A stretch of DNA of 45,143 bases from an uncultured Bacteroidales bacterium (lineage in GTDB: Bacteria; Bacteroidota; Bacteroidia; Bacteroidales; Paludibacteraceae). The notes beneath the pieces are model-generated. The model did no database searches. It was not told the origin of the DNA and worked only from the letters and a program-made list of their open reading frames with translations. This document shows positions 18,962-28,436 of this stretch, piece after piece. Numbering within the stretch: position 1 is the first letter of the stretch; each line of letters begins with the position of its first letter. The stretch is from the NCBI GenBank assembly GCA_946186735.1, contig CAMHOK010000003.1, positions 1 to 45,143 of the forward strand. The letters run 5' to 3'. Made by a program: the position numbers and the translations under genes.

Positions 18962-20358
18962 GAACGGTCTCGGTCATAGTTCCGTGTTATAACATGAGTG
19001 CCACTGTCATCGACACTCTCCGTTCTGTGTGTGCCTCCACCTATAAAGACATCGAGGTTGTGGTTGCCGACGACGGTTCGACCGACAACAGCGCCGAGCT
19101 CGTCCTCCAGGCAGCCTCCGTTGACCCCCGCATACATCTCGTTCACTCTAATGCAGGCAATGTGGCTAAGGCTCGCAACTATGCCATCCGGCACTCCTCA
19201 GGCTTTTATATCTTGCCCGTCGATGCCGACGACCGCATATCACCTACCTTCATCCAACATGCCGTAGAGGCTATCGAGAAAGACGAGAACATCAAAGCGG
19301 TAGGCGCAAGAGCCGAGTTCTTCGGAGACAAGACAGGCGAGTGGATCACACCCGATTTCTCACTCCCTCTGTTGGCACGAAAGAACATGATTCCTATCAG
19401 TGCCTTATACCGACGCCTCGATTACGACAAGACAGACGGGTATAACGAACATCTGCCTATACGCGAGGACTGGGACTTCTGGCTGTCTATCTTCGCCAAT
19501 GGAGGAGAGTTTGTGAAGTTGCCTGAGGTCGGACTGTATTATCGGATCCACCAACAGTCCAAGCGCGTTACCGACCGCGACCGCAAGCGAGAGCTCATCA
19601 GTGAGCTCAACCGCCGACATGCACCATTCTTCCGCAAGTACTTAGGCGGACCGCTGCACTACCATCGTTCTTGGTCAAGGCTGCTCAACCTCTTCCGTCG
19701 TGAGACCACGGTGGGCACTTTCGACCACTGGGACGAAGGAGACATCATCTTCGAGCGACGCAACACCCTGCGCCGATACAAAGGTCTGGCCATCAAACAG
19801 TTCGCCACACCCTCTTTCTTCCGCTCATTCATCTACGGCTTCTTCCGCTCGTCTAAAGCTAAGCGCTCTTACGAGCATGCACTATTGCTCGGACAGATGA
19901 CACCTCAGCCTATCGCCTACAAAGAGGTGAGAGTCTTAGGTATGCTCCGAGAGAGCTATTATGTGTCAGAAGAGTCTGCCACCACTCACACCTTCAACGA
20001 CCTTATCGACAACCCCTCTTTCCCCAACCGCTCTCTTATACTGCAACACATAGGTCGCTTCACCGCTCTCATGCACCAAAAAGGACTCTACCACCAAGAC
20101 TACTCCGGCGGCAACATACTCTTCGCTTGCACACCTCCTCTGGTCCATATCGAGGTGGTGGACCTCAACCGTATGCTCACCGCACAGCATATAAACATGC
20201 AACGAGGGTGCCGACAGTTCGAACGACTGCCCGTCGAGCCCGAGGCACTCGACATCATGGCAAGAGCCTATGCCGAGACGATGGCGTTCGACCCCGACCA
20301 ATGCTGCACTCTCGTCAGACAAATGCGATGGTGGAAACATAAACGCAAAAAACAATAG
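18958..20358 (+). CDS. Fusion: GT2 glycosyltransferase plus C-terminal LPS (Kdo/WaaP-type) kinase domain
   Basis: 466 aa; N-term SVIVPCYNMSATV...ADDGSTDNSA; C-term GLAIKQF, YHQDYSGGNIL, VVDLNRM. Confidence 0.85.
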   Translation: MRTVSVIVPCYNMSATVIDTLRSVCASTYKDIEVVVADDGSTDNSAELVLQAASVDPRIHLVHSNAGNVAKARNYAIRHSSGFYILPVDADDRISPTFIQHAVEAIEKDENIKAVGARAEFFGDKTGEWITPDFSLPLLARKNMIPISALYRRLDYDKTDGYNEHLPIREDWDFWLSIFANGGEFVKLPEVGLYYRIHQQSKRVTDRDRKRELISELNRRHAPFFRKYLGGPLHYHRSWSRLLNLFRRETTVGTFDHWDEGDIIFERRNTLRRYKGLAIKQFATPSFFRSFIYGFFRSSKAKRSYEHALLLGQMTPQPIAYKEVRVLGMLRESYYVSEESATTHTFNDLIDNPSFPNRSLILQHIGRFTALMHQKGLYHQDYSGGNILFACTPPLVHIEVVDLNRMLTAQHINMQRGCRQFERLPVEPEALDIMARAYAETMAFDPDQCCTLVRQMRWWKHKRKKQ

Positions 20359-20361
20359 CTT

Positions 20362-21645
20362 ATGTTCGGCAAATATCAAGATATAACGGGTCAGTTGAAC
20401 TTCTATCTCTTTCTTCTTCTTGCCATCTGCCTGCCCTTCAGTTACGACCTGGTAAGGGTGATGTGGACCGTTTGGCTCATCTCATATATCATTGAGTTCC
20501 CGTTCCTCACCACCAACGAAGAAGGTAAGATTGTTTTTGCCCTCAGCAAAAGCAACTTCTTACGCCTTGACAACATCCCTCTGTATGCGGCATGTCTGTT
20601 TGTCGTTTGGGAGGCTGTGTCGCTCCTCTGGACCGGTGCCGACAGCTACGGCTTCCGTGCCCAACATGTCACCTTGCTGCTCTTGCCTATTGCCGCCGTC
20701 TGCGGATTCAACAAATACTATAAATGGAAGACGGTAGCGCGTACACTCGTGGTGGCGTGCGTCGTCTCTTTCTTTGTCTATTGCTTCTGTTTCTATTGGT
20801 TGCAGAACATCAACTACCTGCTCACTCCTTTCTTCGAGGGCACACTCGAGCCTTTCCGGTTCGACTCGTTCGTGCGCTTCGGACAGATCAAGCACCACAC
20901 TTTCTATTGCATCATCATGCTCATAGCTATGGTGTTATGTTTCTTCCTCTTCGACGACAGTTGTAAGCGTTATGGCAAACCCAAAGCCGTCATCATTTTC
21001 ATCGTTTGCCAGACGGTGCTGCTCACGGCTATCATCGCCACCATGTCGCGTGTGGCTCTGCTCTTGCTCCCCCTCTTAGTAGTGGTAGGGGTGATACAGA
21101 ACCTCAGAGGCCGACATCGGTGGATAGCTATCGGAGGCAGTGCCATTGTGGCCATTGCGGTGGCTGTGGCGGTGGTGCTTTTACATCCGCGCTTCGAGGG
21201 ATTCAGTCTCGAACAGATCACTCAGACCGAGCAACACCTCCATGACGAGCAGACCGAGCCGAGACTCAAGATATGGAGTCTGGCATTAGAGACACCTTCC
21301 GACTACTTAGCCCATGGCATGGGAGTAGGCTCCGCCACACCATATATGGCTCATAAATACGAAGAGCACCACTTGTATTATGGTGCTCTGCATTTTGGTG
21401 TTCATAACCAATATCTTGAAGTGATGATGGAGTTAGGCTTAGCGGCTCTGCTCCTGTTCGTTGCCGCTTGGCTGCTCTCACCTCTCACCGTGAGGTCAAC
21501 GGCACGACGCTTCGCCACGCTCTTCGCCACTATCATGGTAGTTACCATGATGTTCGACACCATACTCTCCGTCATACAAGGGGTCGTCTATTTAGGCTTC
21601 ACATGCCTGTTCATCTTACTCATGGAAAGAGAAGAGCAGAGATGA
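20362..21645 (+). CDS. O-antigen ligase/polymerase family membrane protein
   Basis: 427 aa, about 10 TM; periplasmic GMGVGSATPYMAHKY...HFGVHNQYLEVMMELG typical of the Wzy/WaaL superfamily. Confidence 0.85.
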   Translation: MFGKYQDITGQLNFYLFLLLAICLPFSYDLVRVMWTVWLISYIIEFPFLTTNEEGKIVFALSKSNFLRLDNIPLYAACLFVVWEAVSLLWTGADSYGFRAQHVTLLLLPIAAVCGFNKYYKWKTVARTLVVACVVSFFVYCFCFYWLQNINYLLTPFFEGTLEPFRFDSFVRFGQIKHHTFYCIIMLIAMVLCFFLFDDSCKRYGKPKAVIIFIVCQTVLLTAIIATMSRVALLLLPLLVVVGVIQNLRGRHRWIAIGGSAIVAIAVAVAVVLLHPRFEGFSLEQITQTEQHLHDEQTEPRLKIWSLALETPSDYLAHGMGVGSATPYMAHKYEEHHLYYGALHFGVHNQYLEVMMELGLAALLLFVAAWLLSPLTVRSTARRFATLFATIMVVTMMFDTILSVIQGVVYLGFTCLFILLMEREEQR

Positions 21646-21657
21646 TAACCACCCCTA

Positions 21658-21678
21658 CCCCTCCTTAGAAAGGAGGGG
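21658..21678. terminator. Palindrome (CCCCTCCTT-AGA-AAGGAGGGG) between convergent genes, possible terminator
   Basis: Perfect 9-bp stem, 3-nt loop; only a weak T-run follows. Confidence 0.5.
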
Positions 21679-21697
21679 AGTTCTTTACTCCTATTAT

Positions 21698-24127
21698 TTA
21701 TAGTCCCACTTTCAGACTCACTATCAGTCCTCTCGGGATACACAGCGACATGGTCGTACGCGACTCGTAGATCTTATCATCGAAAGTATATTCGGTCAGG
21801 GCGGTGCCGAAGTCATAGATATTGTAGCACACAGCCGACACCTCATACTTCCTTTGATTGGCGGTCCAACGACCGGTCAGACGAAAGTCAAAATCGAAGA
21901 AAGCGTCTTCTCTCTTCCCGAAATGATTATCTGTGAGATTGATACCCTTGGTATCGTCGTTCCATATAGCCGTCTGTGAGCCTGTGGTATTGTCAGTGAC
22001 TGTCTTATACTTGAAGTTAGAGAACGGCACACCATCTTTGAACTTCCCGTTGAAGGTGATAGCTATGTAGTCGTTGATATTGTAGGTGAGCAGTATGCGT
22101 GCTATGTATGCTCGGTCTTGATCGGTCCTGCCATGGATAGGATAAGGTGCGGCTGCATTACGCTCGTTGCGCCATGTGTTGGGGTTGGCTGTCGATTCAG
22201 AGAGCACACCTATGTTGTTGTGCAGCACTCCGTTGCCCAGGGTGCTCACTCCTCCCATCAGGTAGCTCTGCCAACTAACGGAGAAAAGCACATGCTTGCT
22301 CTCAAGCGTATATTTGACCACCGACGAGAGGTAGTAGGGGTTGCTCATTATCCACTTGTCGGACATGGCGGCAGCCTCTTGACGCTTGACCGTGTACTGA
22401 CGCTCTTGTGCCGGAGAGAAGAAAAAGATACCATCGGCATCGTAACTACCGTTGTTGTTCACTCCGTCGGTGAACACCGTCGTCCATTGGTTGTAATAGA
22501 TACGACCTTGCTGCAAGAAACTCAACTCATTCTTCACGTTCTTGCCGAAAGTGAAGCGGAATGGAAAATCGAGGACGAAGTAAGACGGCTGTTGCAACCC
22601 CAGGTTCTTGTCGTAAGCGTGATAACGTCCACCTGTTGTGAGCATGTTGCCGCCGCCCATGTCTGCCACACCGTTGAGGTAGTCGTTAGAGAAGAAACGC
22701 ACATCGTCGATGGTATAGCTCATACGGTTGTGCGAGAGGTTGACATCCAAACGGAACCAAGGACAAGGCTGTATGTCCATCTTCAGACCTGCTATCCAGT
22801 TAGGTGATATTATCGATTTGCGGCTCATGAGCATACCGTCGATAGTCAAGCCGGCATAAGCATTAAGCGAGAAGACCTCATTGAATCGGTGCTCATAATC
22901 GATAGTGAGTTGGTTCTCCAACAGTCCGGCAGTGAAAGCCTGAGCTGTCCAGTTGATGTCATAGAGGTGAGTGGGAGCTATCACGCCCGATGACTTTGGG
23001 TCGTCCATTCCTTGTACATAGATCTCGTTGCTCAAGGTATTGACGTATGGAGAGAGGTGCAAGATCGAGTTGTAGCCTTTCAGTCGGAGCCTTAACCCCT
23101 CTAACCACTCACGAGAGAAGTTGACGGAGGTGTTGACAGCGGTGGTCAGTCCGTCGGTGTACCATGGCTCAAAAGCCTCGCCGTCTTGGTCGATGAGGTT
23201 ACGGCGGAAACTGAGCTGACGGTGCTTCATATCTTGCATCTCGAGCGACACACCGGCATTGAGATAGTCCTGTTGGTTGAGCGTGTCGTTGATGAACATA
23301 CCGAAGGTATAACTCGTCTCTTTGCCCTGCTCGTCAGCGTTGAAGAGGAACTCCGACATCGCATCGTGTCGCTGATTGACGGCGAACAGATAGTTCAGGT
23401 TCTTGACAGGCGATGTTGGTCGGAGCGGTATCTGTCCGTCGGCAGAGAGGTTGAAGTACAGCGATGGCTCCATGCTTGTTATACCATTCCTGTCCCAGGC
23501 AGGTGCCTGTCGATGACCCACCTCTAAGGTGAGGTGTTGGTAGAAGTGTCGGCCGAAGAGCGGCACGGCATAACCGGCTTCTGCCGTTCCCGCACCTGTG
23601 ACAAACGGTCGATAGGTTATCGGACGGTTGTCCAGTATGCGCTCGGTGGCAGCTGTATGGAAGAGGTTGATGAGCTGACGCGTACCCGGTGAGATACCGC
23701 CCAACGCTCCTCTGTTGCCGGTGAAAGCAATGAAGTTCTCGGCATCGGAGGCTCGAGAGAAAGAGAGCGTACCCTCAAGATAATCCATCGTCATGTCGGT
23801 CTGCTGCATGTTCGGACGGAAAGCCGAAGAGCCCGGGTTGAGACGGCTGTCGGTGCGGAAACCCTCGATATAGTATTTCGACTGTTTGAAGGAGTTGCCT
23901 GACACAGAGAACACCAGACGGTCGGAGTGAGCCCACTCGCCCGTGGTCTCTGCCTCGTAGATAGAGTAGTCGGAATAGTTGTCTAAGTAATGCGTGAGAT
24001 CGCCATAATGATACCAACGACGGAAGAACTCGGCAGAGACGCTGTCGTTACCCATCGTAGGAAAAGCCTCTGCCCAAACAGCAAGACAAGAGAGGGTCAG
24101 AAGAGTAAGGATAGTTAATCGTTTCAT
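21698..24127 (-). CDS. Large outer-membrane beta-barrel, TonB-dependent-receptor-like
   Basis: 809 aa; signal peptide; alternating hydrophobic strands through the C-terminus; no clear carboxypeptidase-like N-terminal domain. Confidence 0.7.
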   Translation of the reverse strand: MKRLTILTLLTLSCLAVWAEAFPTMGNDSVSAEFFRRWYHYGDLTHYLDNYSDYSIYEAETTGEWAHSDRLVFSVSGNSFKQSKYYIEGFRTDSRLNPGSSAFRPNMQQTDMTMDYLEGTLSFSRASDAENFIAFTGNRGALGGISPGTRQLINLFHTAATERILDNRPITYRPFVTGAGTAEAGYAVPLFGRHFYQHLTLEVGHRQAPAWDRNGITSMEPSLYFNLSADGQIPLRPTSPVKNLNYLFAVNQRHDAMSEFLFNADEQGKETSYTFGMFINDTLNQQDYLNAGVSLEMQDMKHRQLSFRRNLIDQDGEAFEPWYTDGLTTAVNTSVNFSREWLEGLRLRLKGYNSILHLSPYVNTLSNEIYVQGMDDPKSSGVIAPTHLYDINWTAQAFTAGLLENQLTIDYEHRFNEVFSLNAYAGLTIDGMLMSRKSIISPNWIAGLKMDIQPCPWFRLDVNLSHNRMSYTIDDVRFFSNDYLNGVADMGGGNMLTTGGRYHAYDKNLGLQQPSYFVLDFPFRFTFGKNVKNELSFLQQGRIYYNQWTTVFTDGVNNNGSYDADGIFFFSPAQERQYTVKRQEAAAMSDKWIMSNPYYLSSVVKYTLESKHVLFSVSWQSYLMGGVSTLGNGVLHNNIGVLSESTANPNTWRNERNAAAPYPIHGRTDQDRAYIARILLTYNINDYIAITFNGKFKDGVPFSNFKYKTVTDNTTGSQTAIWNDDTKGINLTDNHFGKREDAFFDFDFRLTGRWTANQRKYEVSAVCYNIYDFGTALTEYTFDDKIYESRTTMSLCIPRGLIVSLKVGL

Positions 24128-24130
24128 AAG

Positions 24131-25258
24131 TCAAAGGGCTAATTCTTGTTGTGCACACCTCAGAGCTCGCTCTACTGTCGGTGCCATGTCATAATACTTA
24201 TATTCTGCCAGTCTGCCACCGAAGATAACATTCTTCTCCTCAGCGGCAAGCTGTTGATACTGAGCAAGGAGAGCGCTGTTCTCGTCATCATTGACGGGAT
24301 AGTAAGGCTCCATACCCTCGCTCCACTCAGTGCTGTACTCTCGCGAGATGACCGTGGACGGCGTCTTGTCCACCTCCGCGCCGAACATCTCGAAGTGTTT
24401 ATGTTCGATGATACGGGTGAAGGGTGTCTCGGCGTCGGTATAGTTGATAACGGCATTGCCCTGATAATTGGCAACGGGCAGCACCTCGGTCAAGAAACTG
24501 ACGGTGCGGTACTTGAGATGACCAAAGCGATATTGATAGAATTGGTCGATAGGTCCGGTATATACCACTTTCTCTGCCAACGATGAGAGATAGTCTCTCT
24601 GGTCGAAGAAGTCGGTGCAGAGTCGCACCTCAACACCTTCGAGCAGAGCGTTGATGAGCCTGTTGTAACCACCTATGGGAATACCCTGATAGGTGTCGTT
24701 GAAGTAGTTGTTGTCGAACACGAAACGCAGAGGCAGTCGTCGGATGATGAAAGCTGGCAACTCGTCGCATCGTCTGCCCCACTGCTTCTCGGTATATCCC
24801 TTGATGAGAGTGAGATAGATGTCTCTCCCGACGAGCAGCAACGCTTGCTCTTCAAGGTTACGGGGTTGAGAGATACGGCAAGCCACCTCTTGTCGCTGCT
24901 CTTCTATCTTCTGCTTAGCCTGCTCAGGAGTGGTAACACCCCACATCTGATAGAAGGTATTCATGTTGAAAGGCAGGTTATAGAGCTTACCTTTATAGTT
25001 GGCAACAGGACTGTTGGTATATCTGTTGAACTCAACAAAACGGTTGACATACTGCCATACCTGCTTGTCGGAGGTATGAAAGATATGGGCTCCGTATCTA
25101 TGCACATTGATGCCCTCTATCTGCTCGCAATAGACATTACCGCCTGCATGGTCGCGGCGGTCGATAACCAAACAACGCTTACCCGCCTGCTTGGCTTCGT
25201 GTGCGAAGACCGACCCGAACAGTCCGGAACCGACAATAAGATAATCAAAAGGTTTCAT
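24131..25258 (-). CDS. glf: UDP-galactopyranose mutase
   Basis: 375 aa; DYLIVGSGLFGSVFAHEA, GGNVYCEQIEGINVHRYGAHIFHTSDKQVW, NLPFNMNTFYQMWG. Confidence 0.96.
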   Translation of the reverse strand: MKPFDYLIVGSGLFGSVFAHEAKQAGKRCLVIDRRDHAGGNVYCEQIEGINVHRYGAHIFHTSDKQVWQYVNRFVEFNRYTNSPVANYKGKLYNLPFNMNTFYQMWGVTTPEQAKQKIEEQRQEVACRISQPRNLEEQALLLVGRDIYLTLIKGYTEKQWGRRCDELPAFIIRRLPLRFVFDNNYFNDTYQGIPIGGYNRLINALLEGVEVRLCTDFFDQRDYLSSLAEKVVYTGPIDQFYQYRFGHLKYRTVSFLTEVLPVANYQGNAVINYTDAETPFTRIIEHKHFEMFGAEVDKTPSTVISREYSTEWSEGMEPYYPVNDDENSALLAQYQQLAAEEKNVIFGGRLAEYKYYDMAPTVERALRCAQQELAL

Positions 25259-26238
25259 TTTTGTGAGTCATTATTGTGTTTGTTAATAAGGTTCACTATA
25301 GCCATGGCAGCCATTGCTTCCACCACCACCGGTGCTCTGAGAGCGACGCACACATCATGTCTGCCTTGCAGGGTTATCTGTTGCTCTGTCACCCGTCCGT
25401 CAGCGTCTATCACGCGCATGGTCTGCGGCTTATGTATAGAGGGTGTGGGTTTGAAAGCCACGCGGCAGCGTATGTCGGCACCTGTGGATATGCCGCCTGA
25501 GATACCGTCGTCTATCTTGTTCGACTCGCTGCCCCGCATCTTGGCGGCAGCGAACCCTGAGCCGTACTCGAACCCTTTGGCGGCAGGTATAGACATCAGC
25601 GCCGATGCCAACACCGCCTGCAACTTATCGAACAGAGGCTCGCCCACACCGGCTGCCATACCTTGTATCAAGAGCTCCACCACTCCGCCTACGCTATCGC
25701 CCTCACGAGCACAACCGGCAAGCAGGTCGGTCGCCTCTGATGAGGGATAAGGCTTACCTCCCACCTCAACAACACGCGCCTCAAGACTCATACCGTGAGC
25801 ACGGAGCAACTGCTTGGCTATGCTACCTCCCACCACACGCGCTATCGTCTCGCGAGCAGAAGACCTGCCGCCACCACGATGGTCGCGTATGCCATACTTG
25901 AGCAGATAAGCCTCATCGGCATGACCCGGACGCAAGACCGACCTAAGCGTCTCGTAGTCAGAAGAGCGCGCGTCACTGTTGCGGATAAGGAAAGCGATAG
26001 GAGTACCCTCACTCACACCGTCTAACACGCCGGAGAGAAACTCAACCTCGTCCTTCTCGCTCTGAGCACGAGACGACACAAAACTCATGTCCTCACCGCG
26101 GCGACGACGAAGGTCGGTCTGCAGAAGCTCCATGTCGATAGTCAGACGAGAAGGACAACCGTCGATAACACCGCCTATCGCCGTGCCATGAGACTCACCA
26201 AAAGTGGTGAGACGAAACAGGTCTCCGAAAGTATTCAT
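25255..26238 (-). CDS. aroC: Chorismate synthase (short form)
   Basis: 327 aa; FGESHG, RPGHAD, DHRGGGRSSARET, KGRHD-like LQGRHDVCVALR. Confidence 0.94.
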   Translation of the reverse strand: MNTFGDLFRLTTFGESHGTAIGGVIDGCPSRLTIDMELLQTDLRRRRGEDMSFVSSRAQSEKDEVEFLSGVLDGVSEGTPIAFLIRNSDARSSDYETLRSVLRPGHADEAYLLKYGIRDHRGGGRSSARETIARVVGGSIAKQLLRAHGMSLEARVVEVGGKPYPSSEATDLLAGCAREGDSVGGVVELLIQGMAAGVGEPLFDKLQAVLASALMSIPAAKGFEYGSGFAAAKMRGSESNKIDDGISGGISTGADIRCRVAFKPTPSIHKPQTMRVIDADGRVTEQQITLQGRHDVCVALRAPVVVEAMAAMAIVNLINKHNNDSQK

Positions 26239-26259
26239 AAGATATGCTTGATTTAGAGT

Positions 26260-26268
26260 GCAAAGATA
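26260..26268 (-). promoter_or_regulatory. -7 element TATCTTTGC for the aroC operon
   Basis: TAnnTTTG consensus on minus strand upstream of 26238. Confidence 0.6.
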
Positions 26269-26298
26269 GTATTTTTTTTGGATATCAGAAAAAAGTAT

Positions 26299-26306
26299 TA
26301 ACTTTG
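26299..26306 (+). promoter_or_regulatory. -7 element TAACTTTG for the FemAB-like/GT cluster
   Basis: TAnnTTTG consensus upstream of ATG 26361. Confidence 0.6.
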
Positions 26307-26360
26307 TGGCGGAGTTATGACTACGCTCCTACATTTATTGACCAACCCAACGACAGTGTT

Positions 26361-27320
26361 ATGACTAACAAAGAACGATATGCTCAGCTGTGCCAAGAGT
26401 ATCCCGAGATCAACTTGTTCATGCAAGAGTGGTGGCTCAGTGCGGTGTGCGCAGGCAAGCAGTGGGATGTCCTTTTCTCTTACGACAAGAGCGGCAATAT
26501 TCAAGGTGCTCTGCCTTACCTCATACGCAAGCGTATGTTGATGCGCTATATCATCATGCCTCAACAGACACAGATAGGCGGTATATGGATACGCCCCGAT
26601 TATGCTGACCGGAGCGAGCGCGTCAAGCTCATCACCGAAGACCTCGTTGCTCAGCTCAAGCAGCTGCACCTGGCTTACTACTACCAACAGTATGCCGAAG
26701 GCAACAAGACGGTGGATGCTATGGTTGAGCAAGGCTTCAAGAAAAGGGAGCGAGTGAGCTATCGCATAGACGACCTGAGCGACATGCAGAAAATTATCGA
26801 CTCTTTCTCGAAAAACAAGAAACGCCAGCTCCAGAAAGCTCTGAGTCTGCATGTTGATTATCAGATGAGCGACGAGGAGTTCTACCGGTTCCACACCCTG
26901 TGCCTCCGGCAACAGAAGAAACGCATCAGCTATACCCGCGAGTTCTTCCTTGTGTTAGCACGCCAGTCGATGTCGCGCCATCAAGGTCAGATCATCGCCA
27001 TCAAAGATGAGAAAGAGCGTACCGCTGCCGCCGCTTTCGTGGTTTGGGACAGCCAACAGATGTATTACCTCATTCCTTGCTACTCGCCTGAGTTCAAAGA
27101 CTCAGGAGCCGGAGCACTATTGGTCTTGGAAGCATTGAAGTTAGCACAGAAGGTTACTCGCGCTTTCGATTTCGAGGGGAGCATGATCAGAGGCGTGGCC
27201 AACCACTATAAGCAGTTCGGCTCCACACCGCATACCTACTATTCCGTACGCAAGTACTACAAGCCTCTGTTTGCCTTCTTCACTTTTCTCAATCGTATAT
27301 CTGTTAGCCGATTAGGATAG
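26361..27320 (+). CDS. FemAB/GNAT-like acyltransferase
   Basis: Internal start MTNKERYAQLCQ; C-term FEGSMIRGVANHYKQFGSTPHTYYSVRKY typical of FemAB-like fold. Confidence 0.75.
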   Translation: MTNKERYAQLCQEYPEINLFMQEWWLSAVCAGKQWDVLFSYDKSGNIQGALPYLIRKRMLMRYIIMPQQTQIGGIWIRPDYADRSERVKLITEDLVAQLKQLHLAYYYQQYAEGNKTVDAMVEQGFKKRERVSYRIDDLSDMQKIIDSFSKNKKRQLQKALSLHVDYQMSDEEFYRFHTLCLRQQKKRISYTREFFLVLARQSMSRHQGQIIAIKDEKERTAAAAFVVWDSQQMYYLIPCYSPEFKDSGAGALLVLEALKLAQKVTRAFDFEGSMIRGVANHYKQFGSTPHTYYSVRKYYKPLFAFFTFLNRISVSRLG

Positions 27321-28436
27321 ATGCGAGTGCTGTTCTTAACCGAGTGGTATCCTCATCGCGACGACTCGATGTTCGGTCTGTTTGTGAGGAAGCATGCCTT
27401 AGCCGCTGCCAAGGCAGGTGTTGAGGTGTGTGTGTTGTATATGCACCACGACAGCCTCATGCAGAGGGCGATAGAAATAGAAGAGAACACAGAAGGAAAC
27501 CTTTGTGAGATACGAGTCTATTATCGCTCTTCTTTCCGCCAAGCCGCCATGGAGGGCTACAAACGCGTGTTGAGAGACGGCAAGCCTGACCTCTGCCAAC
27601 TGAACATCATAGGCAGGAGTGCTCTGCTCGCTCACTATCTGAGGCTCAAGCACCACATTCCTTATTTCATAGTAGAACATTGGTCCGGCTATCTGCCTCA
27701 GAACGGAGCCTACGAGAACAAGCCTTTCCTGACAAAACGTTTCTTTCGCTATACCGTCAAGCATGCCCTTGCAGTGCTCACCGTGTCTGAGATACTGGAG
27801 CGCAACATGAAGCGTTGCCGGCTCAACCACCCTCATTACGGGAGGATACGAAACGTGGTGGAGCCGTTCTTCTTCGCGGCTCAAGAGCGCCGATCAAGCA
27901 CCACTCTCAGATTGCTCCATGTCAGCTGTTTCGATGAGCGTGCGAAGAATGTGTGCGGTCTTGTGCAGGCTGTGAGCCTGCTTGCCCGACAGCGCCAAGA
28001 CTTCTGTCTGCACCTCGTGGGTACGGGCAAAGACATCGACCAAGCGAAGACCTTCGCCCGACAACTGCAAGTGCCTGACAACATGCTCTGCTGGCGAGGA
28101 GAGTTAGAGCCTCGGCAAGTGGCACAAGAGATGGGAGAGGCAAACCTGTTCGTCCTTTTCTCTAACTACGAGACAGCCGGCGTGGTGCTCTCCGAGAGCA
28201 TGGCTGCCGGTCTGCCTATCGTCTCCACACCCGTGGGCATAGCACCCGAGGTGATCAACGCCGACACAGGTCTGCTCACGCCCGTCGGTGACAGCGAACA
28301 ACTGATGAACAACATCAACTTTATGCTTGGTAACCTCCAACGATACTCTCCCGCCATCATCAGCAAGCAAGCTCAACCTTTCAGCGAGAAGGCGGTGGGA
28401 CAACAACTCCGAGAACTCTATGACAGCCTTATCTGA
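27321..28436 (+). CDS. Glycosyltransferase family 4 (GT-B)
   Basis: 371 aa; VLFLTEWYPHRDDSMFGLFVRKHA, LLHVSCFDERAKN, FVLFSNYETAGVVLSESMAAGLPIVSTPVG. Confidence 0.92.
   Translation: MRVLFLTEWYPHRDDSMFGLFVRKHALAAAKAGVEVCVLYMHHDSLMQRAIEIEENTEGNLCEIRVYYRSSFRQAAMEGYKRVLRDGKPDLCQLNIIGRSALLAHYLRLKHHIPYFIVEHWSGYLPQNGAYENKPFLTKRFFRYTVKHALAVLTVSEILERNMKRCRLNHPHYGRIRNVVEPFFFAAQERRSSTTLRLLHVSCFDERAKNVCGLVQAVSLLARQRQDFCLHLVGTGKDIDQAKTFARQLQVPDNMLCWRGELEPRQVAQEMGEANLFVLFSNYETAGVVLSESMAAGLPIVSTPVGIAPEVINADTGLLTPVGDSEQLMNNINFMLGNLQRYSPAIISKQAQPFSEKAVGQQLRELYDSLI

Noticed and set aside
21658-21678. Strong rho-independent terminator
   Set aside because: Stem is good, but no proper T-run on either strand; kept only as a lower-confidence palindrome.
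22118-22807. 229-aa plus-strand ORF inside the barrel gene
   Set aside because: Antisense to the TBDR-like gene; V/H/E-rich shadow composition.
24845-25750. 301-aa plus-strand ORF across the glf-aroC junction
   Set aside because: Although long, it is antisense to two confident genes and has no recognisable domain; changes character across the junction.
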